Source: JAXGMV01 sp040772085 (lineage in GTDB: Bacteria; Chloroflexota; Anaerolineae; Anaerolineales; Anaerolineaceae). From it: a stretch of DNA of 64,000 nucleotides. Within the stretch, counting starts at the first letter, position 1; the number at the start of each line of letters is the position of its first letter. Location: the NCBI GenBank assembly GCA_040772085.1, contig JAXGYU010000001.1:2294001-2358000 (forward strand), given 5' to 3'. The notes beneath the pieces were generated by a model, which had not been told where the DNA came from, did no database searches, and saw only the letters and a list, made by a program, of their open reading frames with translations. A program made the translations under genes and the position numbers. This document shows, piece after piece, positions 37,380 to 46,760 of this stretch.

Positions 37380-38010
37380 TGACCAGGACATCGTTTGCGA
37401 GGGGTTGAAAAAGATCCTCGAGAGTGATCCCGACATTAAGGTCATTGGAATTGCCCATAACGGTCTGGACGCGCTTGAACTGGCGGCCGCTGAACAGCCC
37501 GATCTGGTCCTGATGGATTTGAAGATGCCGGTGATGGATGGCGTGCAGGCGACCCGCAAGATGAGATTGGCGCATCCCGCCATCCATGTGCTGGTGCTGA
37601 CCACCTATGCCGATGACCAGTGGCTCTTCGACGCGATTCAGAGCGGAGCTGCCGGCTATTTGCTCAAAGACAGACCACGCAGGGAACTGATTGATGCCAT
37701 CAAAGGCACCATCAATGGCGACTCATACATTGACCCATCTGTCGCGCGCAAGCTGCTGACCAATGTCGCTCGGACGATGAACCAGAAGAACATCCCGAGC
37801 GAGCTGGTGCTGACGGCGCGCGAAAGCGAGATCATAAACCTGCTAGCACAAGGCCTATCGAACGCTGACATCGCCCACACCTTGTTCCTCTCTGAAGGGA
37901 CGGTCAGAAATTATATGAGCGGGCTGTTCGCGAAGCTCGGGGTAAACGACCGCACCCAGGCGGTGGTGGTCGCGCTGCGCTACGGTCTGACCGCGCTGGA
38001 GAGCGAATAA
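37357..38010 (+). CDS. NarL/FixJ-type response regulator
   Basis: A 217-residue response regulator. The receiver domain has acidic DD at residues 8-9, phospho-acceptor Asp54 in LVLMDLKMPVMDG, Thr in VLTTY and Lys in LLKD. A LuxR-type HTH follows (LTARESEIINLLAQGLSNADIA and SEGTVRNYMSGLFAKL). The true start is the ATG at 37357, inside the kinase gene; an upstream in-frame extension to 37285 is rejected because MIRVLICDDQ is the normal N-terminus. It is the partner of the preceding kinase. Confidence 0.94.
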   Translation: MIRVLICDDQDIVCEGLKKILESDPDIKVIGIAHNGLDALELAAAEQPDLVLMDLKMPVMDGVQATRKMRLAHPAIHVLVLTTYADDQWLFDAIQSGAAGYLLKDRPRRELIDAIKGTINGDSYIDPSVARKLLTNVARTMNQKNIPSELVLTARESEIINLLAQGLSNADIAHTLFLSEGTVRNYMSGLFAKLGVNDRTQAVVVALRYGLTALESE

Positions 38011-38012
38011 AA

Positions 38013-38037
38013 AAGCCCGCCGAAATTCGGCAGGCTT
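38013..38037. terminator. terminator between the response regulator and superoxide dismutase genes
   Basis: A 10-bp stem (38013-38022 with 38028-38037) has one non-Watson-Crick pair, which is a G-U wobble on the minus strand. A run of six T follows on the minus strand. It mainly serves the superoxide dismutase gene and may work weakly on the plus strand. Confidence 0.75.
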
Positions 38038-38061
38038 CTGGTCTTCAAATCAATCTTGTGA

Positions 38062-38676
38062 TCAGAGGTTTTCCAGCACAAAGTTCCAGTTGAGGATCTT
38101 GTTCAGAACTGTCCGGACATACTCTTCACGCTTGTTCTGATAATCCAGATAGTACGCGTGTTCCCAGACATCGACGACAGCCAATGGCTTTACGCCGCCC
38201 AGCCAGGGCACTTCAGCGTTACCGGTTTTGGCGATTGACAGTTTGTCGCCGTCCTTGACCAGCCAGGCCCAGCCGCTGCCGAATTGTTTCAAGGCGTTGG
38301 CAACCCAATCTTCCTTCAAGGCGTCGAGGCTCTCATAGGAGGTCTCAGCCAGTTTGCTGACTTTTTCTGGTACCTCGAATTTCGCAGGCGGGCAAAGGCT
38401 CTTCCAATAGAAATTGTGATTCCAGACCTGGGCAGCATTGTTGAAGATTGGTTTCTTGTCATCCTTGCCGGCAGTCGCGACGATGATGTCTTCCAGGCAA
38501 GCGCCTTCGAGATCCGTCCCAGCAGTCAGTTTGGTGAGCGTGGTCACATAGGCATTGTGGTGCTTGCCATGGTGGAAGCTGATGGTGTTTGCCGAGACGA
38601 CCGGTGCGAGCGCGTCATCAGCATAAGGCAGCTTGGGTAATTCATTGGGGGTGCATTTTCCGAGCGGGTTGTTCAT
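38062..38676 (-). CDS. iron/manganese superoxide dismutase
   Basis: A 204-residue enzyme that converts superoxide to oxygen and peroxide. Metal ligands are all visible: His in ISFHHGKHHNAYV, His in VWNHNFYWKS, and Asp and His in AVVDVWEHAYYLDYQNKR. GSGWAWLV is the usual active-site loop. There is no signal peptide, so it is cytoplasmic. The short N-terminal extension (about ten residues) is unusual but harmless. AGGAGG precedes the ATG. In an organism with PFOR it indicates exposure to oxygen. Confidence 0.96.
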   Translation of the reverse strand: MNNPLGKCTPNELPKLPYADDALAPVVSANTISFHHGKHHNAYVTTLTKLTAGTDLEGACLEDIIVATAGKDDKKPIFNNAAQVWNHNFYWKSLCPPAKFEVPEKVSKLAETSYESLDALKEDWVANALKQFGSGWAWLVKDGDKLSIAKTGNAEVPWLGGVKPLAVVDVWEHAYYLDYQNKREEYVRTVLNKILNWNFVLENL

Positions 38677-38802
38677 TTTGCCTCCTGAGGGTTTGTATAC
38701 GTATAAATTTTATCTAAATTAGATGCAATCATCATTATACATGAGATTGGATAGCGCCAGAAACAGGGACGTCATATCAGCAGGGCGGCAGCATGTAATT
38801 AA

Positions 38803-38830
38803 AAAACAAGCCGCAAAAGCGGCTTGTTTT
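38803..38830 (-). terminator. terminator of the Lys/Ala-rich repeat protein gene
   Basis: A perfect 12-bp stem (38803-38814 with 38819-38830, AAAA loop) is flanked by T-runs on both strands. It lies 15 bp past the repeat gene stop. Confidence 0.88.
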
Positions 38831-38845
38831 CTTACGGCCATCGAG

Positions 38846-39277
38846 CTATTTCTTGACAGCTTTCACCGCAGCTTTGACGGGTTTGACAACTTTCTTCTCA
38901 ACTACTTTTTCGGCCTTCTTGGCAGTGGCTTTGGCGGGTTTGACAACTTCTTTCTCAACCACTTTTTCAACCTTCTTCGCAGTGGCTTTGACCGGTTTCA
39001 CGACCTCTTTCTCAACCACTTTTTCAGCTTTCTTGGCAGTGGCTTTGACGGGTTTCACAACCTTCGCTTCAACAACCTTCTCCGCTTTTTTCGCTGCCGC
39101 TTTTGCCGGTTTCACAACTTCTTTCTCGACAACTTTCTCAGCCTTTTTTGCCGCTGCTTTGACAGGTTTCACAACTTCTTTCTCAACCACTTTTTCCGCT
39201 TTCTTGGCCGCGGCTTTAACCGGTTTCACAACTTTTTTCTCAACAACTTTTTCTGCTTTCTTTACTGGTTTGTTCAT
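38846..39277 (-). CDS. histone-H1-like Lys/Ala/Val/Glu repeat protein
   Basis: This 143-residue protein is built almost only from Lys, Ala, Val, Glu and Pro. After MNKPV come seven units of 19 residues (KKAEKVVEKEVVKPVKAAA with small changes) and a tail KAVKK. The ATG at 39277 has a GGAG site; an upstream TTG at 39295 is less likely. The product resembles bacterial H1-like DNA-binding proteins such as HctB/AlgP, but the regular Glu residues make each unit more amphipathic than usual. It probably compacts DNA or binds another polyanion. No domain other than the repeat is present. Confidence 0.8.
   Translation of the reverse strand: MNKPVKKAEKVVEKKVVKPVKAAAKKAEKVVEKEVVKPVKAAAKKAEKVVEKEVVKPAKAAAKKAEKVVEAKVVKPVKATAKKAEKVVEKEVVKPVKATAKKVEKVVEKEVVKPAKATAKKAEKVVEKKVVKPVKAAVKAVKK
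38864..39262 (-). repeat. seven tandem 57-bp coding repeats
   Basis: Seven in-frame 57-bp units encode the 19-residue repeats of the H1-like protein. Differences between units are mostly at Lys/Glu codon choice and Ala/Thr/Val positions. Units of exact codon length argue for expansion by slippage or recombination under coding selection. Confidence 0.88.
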
Positions 39278-39595
39278 TTCTCCACTACCTCTCAATAGCT
39301 AATATTTTATTTTTTTATTGTTTTCAATTGACCAGGTAAAACATGTTTACCGTTTAGCAAATACTCAATCAACTATACAACTTATTAGCGTTATGTCCAG
39401 CTTTTTTTAAGGTTGTGCCGGGCATAAACACTGACAGAATTTCATCCGCATAAGATTCAGATTTTATTTTTTTGCCGGGACTTCACCTGGCCAGGCCGTG
39501 ATCCAATTCATTTGGGAGCGCAAATTAAATATTTCTAAAAATAAGTAATATTCATAAGAATATTTGTATAATTATTTTCGACAGGTGTTGTTTTC
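39278..39595. other. 318-bp AT-rich intergenic region
   Basis: This region lies between the H1-like gene and the GGDEF gene, which diverge. I see no open frame, RNA gene or strong hairpin. A TATAAT at 39567-39572, about 24 bp before the GGDEF start, is a possible -10 box without a clear -35. Confidence 0.5.
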
Positions 39596-41197
39596 ATGGC
39601 GAGTAATAAAAAGCGCGATCCGGTCTTATCATTCTTTCTGCGTTATATGGCTATAGCATTGCTGTTGGCAGCCGTCTTTGGATCGTTGTTATTCGTTATT
39701 TACAAAATTCGTGAAAAGAATGTCTTCGATGAATTAGCCCGTGAAGAAATTGTCAGTATGGACACCACGGTCAGGGGCATACAATCTCAGCTTTCATTTG
39801 TAATTTCTGACCTGCACGTTATCAGCAGCCTTCCGGCGCTGAAGGTATATCTGGATGATCCTTCCGAAGAGAATTACAACTATCTCTTGCGTATGTTGGC
39901 GCTCTTCAGTGAGCATAGAAACGTCTACGATCAAATTCGGTTCCTTGACATGCAGGGCATGGAAGTTGCCAGGGTCAACAATCATGCCGGCGTACCTATT
40001 GCCGTGAATCAATCCATGTTACAGGATAAGTCCAGCCGCGATTATTTTGTTGAATCAATCGGCATGGTCAAGGATCAAATCTACATCTCCACAATGGAAT
40101 TGAATATTGAGTATGGCGTTATTGACCTGCCTTTCAAGCCGGTGGTGCGGTTCGCTATTTGCGTTTACGACAATCAGGGCGAAAAACGCGGTTTGCTTGT
40201 TTTGAATTTATTGGGGCAACGATTGCTGGATACCTTTGTCAGCAGCCACCCATCGATCAGTTCCGCGATGCTATTAAACGCCGATGGTTACTACCTGTTC
40301 AATGAAAATGATCCCAATTCAACCTGGGGTTTTATGCTGCCCGGCCGGGAGGATAAGAGTTTCTTTAAGGATTACCCCGATGTCTGGCAGGTTGTGAAGC
40401 AATGGACCGACGAGCAGTATAGAAACAAAGCAGGTTTATTTACCTACCAGAAATTTTCTCCGATCGATTTTACTGTTCAATACAATATGGGGAATGAAAT
40501 CCCTCGGGTGCTGTCCCAACCCTCCTGGCACATTGTCACATTCATCAGCGAAGATAAGATCAGGGCGAACATGGGTCCGGTCAATCTGACCTTTACCTGG
40601 CTTTCTATCAGCATCCTGGTGACCGTCCTTGGCTTTTCAGGACTGATCACCAAGGGCATGCTTGACCTCCAGCGCGAGCAGCGCGAATTGCGCTTCAACG
40701 CGTTGCACGATCAGCTAACCCGGCTGCCAAATCGGGTCCTGCTCTATGACCGTTTGCGGCAGGCGCAATTGAGGTTGGTGAGGGAGAAATCCAGATTTTC
40801 TGTATTCCTCCTCGATCTGGATGGTTTCAAGCAGGTCAACGACACGCATGGTCACGACGCTGGCGATGAGCTGCTCCGGCAGGTGAGTGCTCGAATACAA
40901 AATCAAATCAGGGATACTGACACCCTGGCGCGCCTCGGCGGCGATGAATTCTGCATTATTGCCAACGGGTTGGAAACTGAGGCATCCACTTTACAGCTTG
41001 CGGGACGGATACTGAGTGCGATCAATGAGCCTGTCATCCATAACAATGCTGTCATGCGGGTGAACGCTTCGATTGGCATAACGATCCAGGACGACCCCGA
41101 GCGTGACTTTGAAGAAGTGCTCAATGAAGCCGATAAGGCCATGTACCGCGCGAAAAACCAAGGTAAAGGCCAGGCAGTCGTTTTTCAGCAGCGCTAA
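39596..41197 (+). CDS. membrane diguanylate cyclase with extracytoplasmic sensor (CACHE-like)
   Basis: A 533-residue protein with one helix at residues 17-39, a large extracytoplasmic sensor (about 40-325, with FRFL-like features typical of double CACHE domains, for example AMLLNADGYYLFNEND), a second helix near 330-350, and a C-terminal GGDEF domain. The active site GGDEF is at residues 448-452 in ARLGGDEFCII, and the substrate motif HDQLTRLPNRVLLYDRL is present. It should make cyclic-di-GMP in response to an external ligand. It is monocistronic. Confidence 0.92.
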   Translation: MASNKKRDPVLSFFLRYMAIALLLAAVFGSLLFVIYKIREKNVFDELAREEIVSMDTTVRGIQSQLSFVISDLHVISSLPALKVYLDDPSEENYNYLLRMLALFSEHRNVYDQIRFLDMQGMEVARVNNHAGVPIAVNQSMLQDKSSRDYFVESIGMVKDQIYISTMELNIEYGVIDLPFKPVVRFAICVYDNQGEKRGLLVLNLLGQRLLDTFVSSHPSISSAMLLNADGYYLFNENDPNSTWGFMLPGREDKSFFKDYPDVWQVVKQWTDEQYRNKAGLFTYQKFSPIDFTVQYNMGNEIPRVLSQPSWHIVTFISEDKIRANMGPVNLTFTWLSISILVTVLGFSGLITKGMLDLQREQRELRFNALHDQLTRLPNRVLLYDRLRQAQLRLVREKSRFSVFLLDLDGFKQVNDTHGHDAGDELLRQVSARIQNQIRDTDTLARLGGDEFCIIANGLETEASTLQLAGRILSAINEPVIHNNAVMRVNASIGITIQDDPERDFEEVLNEADKAMYRAKNQGKGQAVVFQQR

Positions 41198-41390
41198 GAA
41201 ATACAAGTACACCTGTCCAATAGCAGCGTACATGCAATGACTATTCATCGCTTGCATGAGCATTTCACTATAAAAATCACATAAAGTTATCGTGTAAATT
41301 TATCCGAAATCAAGTAGTAGTTGATAAAATGTATCATCTTCATTAAAGGGTGGCTTAATTTTCGAGTTTCGACATCCTGGGTTAACCTAT

Positions 41391-44300
41391 ATGATTAACC
41401 GCTCGAAACATTATCATAACGTAAGCAACAGGGTCCTCGCACTGATCACTTTGCTTACGTTCTTCTTTTCTCAAATCCCTTTACAGGTAAAGTCCGCGGC
41501 TTTCTCAACTGGCGGCAACAGCGCCTGGGCGCCCAACATTCTCTGGTCGACCTGGGGCACACCCGGCAATATTGCCAATGACCCCGGGACAGCCGGTGTG
41601 CTGCTGCAGAACGGTGATCGCACCTCGGCTTCGATGGTCATCGGCGGACAGACGCTTTATATCGTCTGTTCACTCAGCAACGTAAAAGGCGCAATCAAAT
41701 CCTACACGCCGGGCACAAATCCAGGCGATGGTCTGGATAATCTCTATAACATTGGCGGCCCCAACACTGCCAACACGCTCGTCAATGGCATTATCAACGC
41801 GAATCCAGGTGAGAAGGTCAGCTTCGATATCACCTGTTCAGCGACACTCGGCGGCGTGCCGTTTGACCTGCCGGGCTTTGTTTTCGCCGACTCCGAACAA
41901 CTCACAGGCAAGGACAATATCTCCATCGCGGGTGAAGGCGAGTGGTTTATCACGGACCGCGCGGTAGGCGGCACCTGCACAGGTCGTGCCTACCAGGTGT
42001 GGCTGAATGGTAACGGCACGTCGGTCACTCTCCAGGCAGGCACAACTTCACTGACCGCTTGTCCATCACCCTCTGACCCCGCGAATTTCGGACCGCTTGG
42101 CGGTGGTGTGCTCGAGTTCGCTCCAACCGCTTATGTGGGTACGAACAGACAGGTGACAGCCAATATCACTTTGAGCCCTTCAAAAGTAGACCCGGCGACG
42201 GGTAATACCGGCTACGCCTCCATGGCGATCGGCTTGCTGCCTTACAACATTGATACCTCTGATGCCGCTGGGTATTTGCCGGCAGCAAATTTTTTCCCCT
42301 TCAAGCTCAGCGATGACACGCTATATAACGGTAACAACAAGAACATCATGGAATCCACTTTTATCATGTCCGCGCCGACGCTGCCGGTCAGCGATTTTCT
42401 TGGCACGTATGTTGATGCGGACGGCTGGGATGTTGTTCCGAATGTGGCAGCAGACAGTGATGACGTTACTGGCATCATGGACGATGAGGATGGCATTGGG
42501 GTTGTCCAATCATTCGACCTGGTCAGCAATGGCACAGATTTTGTTTACAGGCTTCCGGTCACCTGTAATGGCTCTGGTTACGTTCATGGCTGGATCGATC
42601 GCAACCGCAACTACTCTTTTGATGCCGGCGGCACAGCAATCAATGGTCCCGTTCAGTGCGTCAACGGTCAGGCTATTCTTGATTTCGCGATTCCCGTGGA
42701 TGCAGCCATTGTCCCGGGTCCGACTTATATACGGCTCAGATACGGTTACCTGATGGAATATGTGCTCGATCCAAACGGCTTGCAAAATTTTGGCGAGGTT
42801 GAGGACCACGCTTTTACGATGGCGCCTGAACTGTCAATTGACAAGACGGTCACCAGTACCGGCCCCTATGATGTCACGAATAATAATGTCATCAGGTATC
42901 AGGTTGTCGTACAGAACGTCGGCAACCTGGGCTTAACCGGGGTGACGGTGGCGGATCCGGGTCTCGACAACTTTACCTGTTCGAAAACTCTGCCAACACC
43001 CTTGTACCTTGGTGAGACGATCACCTGTACCGGCACGCATACCGTCACTCAGGCAGATGTGGATGCCGGCTTTTATTCCAATACCGCGACAACAGACAGC
43101 TCGCAGACGAATCCTGTTTCAGATACTGAGACCGTCACATTCATCCAGACACCCTCCATGTCGCTGACAAAAACAGAGACCTCGGTTGGGCCATATGATG
43201 TCAAAAATAATACGCTGATCACCTATCAGATCACGCTTACCAATACCGGCAACATCACACTGAATAATATTGTCATCAGCGAAACGACAGGTAATTTGTC
43301 AAATTGTTCTCCATTGCCATCAGCCCCGCTGCCTCCCGGTGGAATCATCACTTGCGACGCATCGCATACGGTTGTGCAAGATGATATTGACCGCGGCGTT
43401 TATATCAACCGCGTGACCGGCCTGAGTTCACGTACTGCTCTGATCGAAGCCTCGCATACGGTTACGTTTTTGCAGAACCCTGATCTGAGGCTCGACAAAG
43501 TTGTTACCAACGCCGGCGGCAATGTCGTTGGCGGGGTGATGGTTTATGACCTGACCCTCACCAATGCCGGCAATGTCACCCTGACAGGTCTGGAACTGGT
43601 CGACAGTGCGGCGACGCTTTCCACGGACTGCGCGGCTAAACTGGCTGCCAATCTGGCGCCTGGTGCGAGCCTTACCTGTACGGCTACCCATACGATTGAG
43701 CAAATCGACCTGGACGAGGGCAATCACCTCAACACTGCCACGGCAGACAGTGGTCAGACAGCAGCAGTTACCGATACCGCTGAGGTGCTATTCCAGCAAT
43801 ATCCATCCGTTTCGTTGCTAAAGACCATAACTAATACCGGTCCGTACAAACTCGATTCAACGATCACTTATTCTCTGGTTGCGACAAACACTGGTAATAT
43901 CACCCTCGATAATGTCACGATCACGGATGACAAAGCAACGATTACAGGCTGCACTCCTGCCAACACTTCCAGCCTCGCGCCAAAAGCAACAATGACCTGC
44001 AACGCAGAATACGTGGTCACGCAGCTTGACGTGGACAATGGCTCGGTTATAAACTACGCCGAAGTCGACTCGGTCCAGGCAGTACCTGCCACCGCTTCGG
44101 AAACCGCGACCATTGAACAGCACCCCTCGTTGGCATTAACCAAGATCGAAACCAGCACCGGTCCATATAGCGTCGGCGACGTGATCAGCTATGAGGTAAA
44201 ACTGACCAATGACGGAACAGTCACGCTGACGGACGCCTACATCACGGATCCCGGCACCACCATTAGCAGTTGTCTGCCAGCCATGCCCGCGACGCTCGCG

Positions 44301-46760
44301 CCGAACGCCAGCATGGTTTGTCAGGTAGCGCATACTGTCACCCAGGATGATTTCGACGCCACCCATTACATGAATACGGTTTACGGTAATAGCGATCAGA
44401 CACCGTTGAAGATCGTGAACGCGGCTGATATCCCCTTCGAAACCCATCCGATTCTAAACATCGTAAAAGAGGAAACCACGCTTGATCCATATGTGGTTGG
44501 GAATGACCTGACGTACAAAATTACCGTCAGCAATGGCGGCGATGTGACACTTAATGTTGTCACCCTGGTCGATGATATGGCTATTCTCGATAGCTGTTTA
44601 ACCACCGAGGTTGTTCCTCAACCGGTCACTTTGCCTACGCGTCTGCCCGTGGGTGCAAGTTTCGTCTGCACCGCGCACCACACGATCACCCAGTCGGATA
44701 TAGACGGATTCTTCTATACAAATGTTGCCATTGCTGACAGCGCTGAAACAGCCGCGGTCAGCGCTACAGTAAGGTCCCGGTTTACGCCGAATCCAGGTAT
44801 TCTCGTGGAGAAAGTCACCACTTCCACTGGGCCATACTTGGTCGATGTCGGTGTTGTCACATTCAGTATCACCGTCACCAATGATGGTACAAACTCTATT
44901 GAGGACATTGTGCTGGTTGAATCCCACCCAGACGCAACGCTCACCTGTCCTGCGGGTGCTTTAGTTGGCCCACTTGCGCCGGAAGAATCTTTCGTCTGTG
45001 AAGTCGAGCATGTTGTGTCCCAGAATTACATTGACGCCGGCACGATGATCAATGAAGTCTATGCGAGCGCAACGGTACTTAACTCTACTCAGACAGTGAC
45101 CGATCAGTCATTGGCCGTAGCGATCATCCCGCAAACCAACCTGCTGACCTTCACGAAAACGGTCACTTCAACCGGACCTTATTCATTCGGACAGGACGTA
45201 ACCTTCGAGCTGACATTCAGGAATGATGGCAACACCACTCTGACTAATGTGAACGTGACAGACGCGACCGCGGTCATTTCCGGCTGCACGCTGCCCGCGA
45301 CGCTCGCGCCGGGGGCTTCGCTGACCTGTACCGCTGCGCATACGATCAACCAGTACGATGTCGACGAGGCGAGTTATCTGAATGAGGCGATCGCCGACAG
45401 TGACCAGACACAGCCGGACAGCCAGGTCGTTCAGGTCCCTGTCATACAGCATCCGAATGTAGAAATTACAAAGACTATCGTTACGCAGTCCAACCTCGTG
45501 GATGGCGCAGTTACTTTTGACCTGGTTATTACCAATACCGGCGACACGACGCTGGATAACCTGCAACTTGTGGATGCCACCGCAACAATCAGCGGATGTA
45601 CCATCCCTGCGACGCTTGCGCCTGCGGCTAGTTTCACCTGCACCGCGACGCGTACGATCACCCAGGCAGATCTGGATCGCGGCTACTATCTTAATATCGC
45701 CACGATCGACAGCGATCAGACGCCTCTTGTCACCGCGCAGCGGCTGGTCACCTTTACGCAAAACCCGGCAGTCACGCTCACTAAGACCGAGCAAAACCCT
45801 GACAATATCGTCTACGTGCTGAACTCGAGCATCAATTATCAAATTTTTGTCAAGAACACCGGCAACGTCACACTTTCAGGCATCCTGTTTACTGATCTGA
45901 ACGCGACCCACAATTGCACTTTTCCGGCTTCAATGGCACCTGGCGCTGAAGTGACCTGCAATGCGTCACACATAGTGACGCAGTCAGACATTGACCGGGG
46001 CAGTGTCATTAATACAGCTACCATCGATACCGACCGAACCAATCTTGAGAGTTCAAGTGTGACAACACCTCTGCTGCAAACGCCTGGTGTGACGGTACTG
46101 AAGTCGGTATTCAACACGGGTCCATTCGTTCTTGGCGACCGGATCGTATTTTCGGTTGCAGTCGAGAACACAGGCAATGTCAGCCTTGGGGATCCGGTTT
46201 TTGTCGACGAGAAGGCGGTGATGGATGTTTGTGATCCTCCACTGACTGCGCGGTTGTATCCGGGTCAAACAGGTACATGTTATCTCTATCATGATGTCAC
46301 CCAGAGTGACATCAACGCCGGCGCGCTGACAAATATCGCATCGCTTGACACTGATTTCACCCAGCCGGTTTACTCACAGGTGACTGTCCCCTTCGCACAA
46401 AATCCCAAGCTCGATATCACGAAGGAAGAAGTAAGTACCGGCCCATATGTCGTCGGGAATGTGATCGAGTACAGGATTACCTTGCAGAATTCGGGTAACG
46501 TGACTTTGACCGGCCTGAGCCTCCAGGAAGATGGCGATACGATCGCCAACTGCAGTAAGCCGCTAACAGACCCGCTCGATCCCGGAAGCGCTGCTGCCCC
46601 GGCAGTTATCACCTGTTCGGCTTTCCATACGGTGACACAGGCGGACATCAATAATGGCAGCTATGTAAACATCGCGAGGGCAAACGCTGATCAGATCAAT
46701 GAAGTTCAGGCACAAAAAACAATCACTTTTGTCCAGAATCCGTCGTTGTTCCTGGATTAA
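41391..46760 (+). CDS. giant secreted DUF11-repeat surface protein, N-terminal part (ends at in-frame TAA)
   Basis: A 1789-residue open frame with a signal peptide (hydrophobic core VLALITLLTFFF, cleavage near residue 36), a beta-rich N-terminal region, a GEVED-type domain (about residues 345-475, ending NFGEVEDH), then twelve complete DUF11-type repeats of about 80-110 residues starting with PELSIDKTV at residue 479. Each repeat begins with a P.l.l.K motif and contains T-C and S/T-x-T-x-T strands. The frame stops at TAA 46758-46760 at the start of the thirteenth repeat, where the other repeats have Lys. The same frame then continues to 48884, so this is almost certainly the first part of a 2497-codon gene. 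Confidence 0.88.
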   Translation: MINRSKHYHNVSNRVLALITLLTFFFSQIPLQVKSAAFSTGGNSAWAPNILWSTWGTPGNIANDPGTAGVLLQNGDRTSASMVIGGQTLYIVCSLSNVKGAIKSYTPGTNPGDGLDNLYNIGGPNTANTLVNGIINANPGEKVSFDITCSATLGGVPFDLPGFVFADSEQLTGKDNISIAGEGEWFITDRAVGGTCTGRAYQVWLNGNGTSVTLQAGTTSLTACPSPSDPANFGPLGGGVLEFAPTAYVGTNRQVTANITLSPSKVDPATGNTGYASMAIGLLPYNIDTSDAAGYLPAANFFPFKLSDDTLYNGNNKNIMESTFIMSAPTLPVSDFLGTYVDADGWDVVPNVAADSDDVTGIMDDEDGIGVVQSFDLVSNGTDFVYRLPVTCNGSGYVHGWIDRNRNYSFDAGGTAINGPVQCVNGQAILDFAIPVDAAIVPGPTYIRLRYGYLMEYVLDPNGLQNFGEVEDHAFTMAPELSIDKTVTSTGPYDVTNNNVIRYQVVVQNVGNLGLTGVTVADPGLDNFTCSKTLPTPLYLGETITCTGTHTVTQADVDAGFYSNTATTDSSQTNPVSDTETVTFIQTPSMSLTKTETSVGPYDVKNNTLITYQITLTNTGNITLNNIVISETTGNLSNCSPLPSAPLPPGGIITCDASHTVVQDDIDRGVYINRVTGLSSRTALIEASHTVTFLQNPDLRLDKVVTNAGGNVVGGVMVYDLTLTNAGNVTLTGLELVDSAATLSTDCAAKLAANLAPGASLTCTATHTIEQIDLDEGNHLNTATADSGQTAAVTDTAEVLFQQYPSVSLLKTITNTGPYKLDSTITYSLVATNTGNITLDNVTITDDKATITGCTPANTSSLAPKATMTCNAEYVVTQLDVDNGSVINYAEVDSVQAVPATASETATIEQHPSLALTKIETSTGPYSVGDVISYEVKLTNDGTVTLTDAYITDPGTTISSCLPAMPATLAPNASMVCQVAHTVTQDDFDATHYMNTVYGNSDQTPLKIVNAADIPFETHPILNIVKEETTLDPYVVGNDLTYKITVSNGGDVTLNVVTLVDDMAILDSCLTTEVVPQPVTLPTRLPVGASFVCTAHHTITQSDIDGFFYTNVAIADSAETAAVSATVRSRFTPNPGILVEKVTTSTGPYLVDVGVVTFSITVTNDGTNSIEDIVLVESHPDATLTCPAGALVGPLAPEESFVCEVEHVVSQNYIDAGTMINEVYASATVLNSTQTVTDQSLAVAIIPQTNLLTFTKTVTSTGPYSFGQDVTFELTFRNDGNTTLTNVNVTDATAVISGCTLPATLAPGASLTCTAAHTINQYDVDEASYLNEAIADSDQTQPDSQVVQVPVIQHPNVEITKTIVTQSNLVDGAVTFDLVITNTGDTTLDNLQLVDATATISGCTIPATLAPAASFTCTATRTITQADLDRGYYLNIATIDSDQTPLVTAQRLVTFTQNPAVTLTKTEQNPDNIVYVLNSSINYQIFVKNTGNVTLSGILFTDLNATHNCTFPASMAPGAEVTCNASHIVTQSDIDRGSVINTATIDTDRTNLESSSVTTPLLQTPGVTVLKSVFNTGPFVLGDRIVFSVAVENTGNVSLGDPVFVDEKAVMDVCDPPLTARLYPGQTGTCYLYHDVTQSDINAGALTNIASLDTDFTQPVYSQVTVPFAQNPKLDITKEEVSTGPYVVGNVIEYRITLQNSGNVTLTGLSLQEDGDTIANCSKPLTDPLDPGSAAAPAVITCSAFHTVTQADINNGSYVNIARANADQINEVQAQKTITFVQNPSLFLD

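Noticed and set aside
38864..39262. Possible CRISPR or minisatellite from regular 57-bp spacing
   Set aside because: The units are contiguous, coding and without unique spacers, so they are protein repeats.
38723..39302. Plus-strand frames of 149-191 residues opposite the H1-like repeat gene
   Set aside because: Their Phe/Thr/Ser- and Phe/Asn-rich repeats are complements of the Lys/Ala/Glu codons. The minus frame has a ribosome site and terminator; the plus frames do not.
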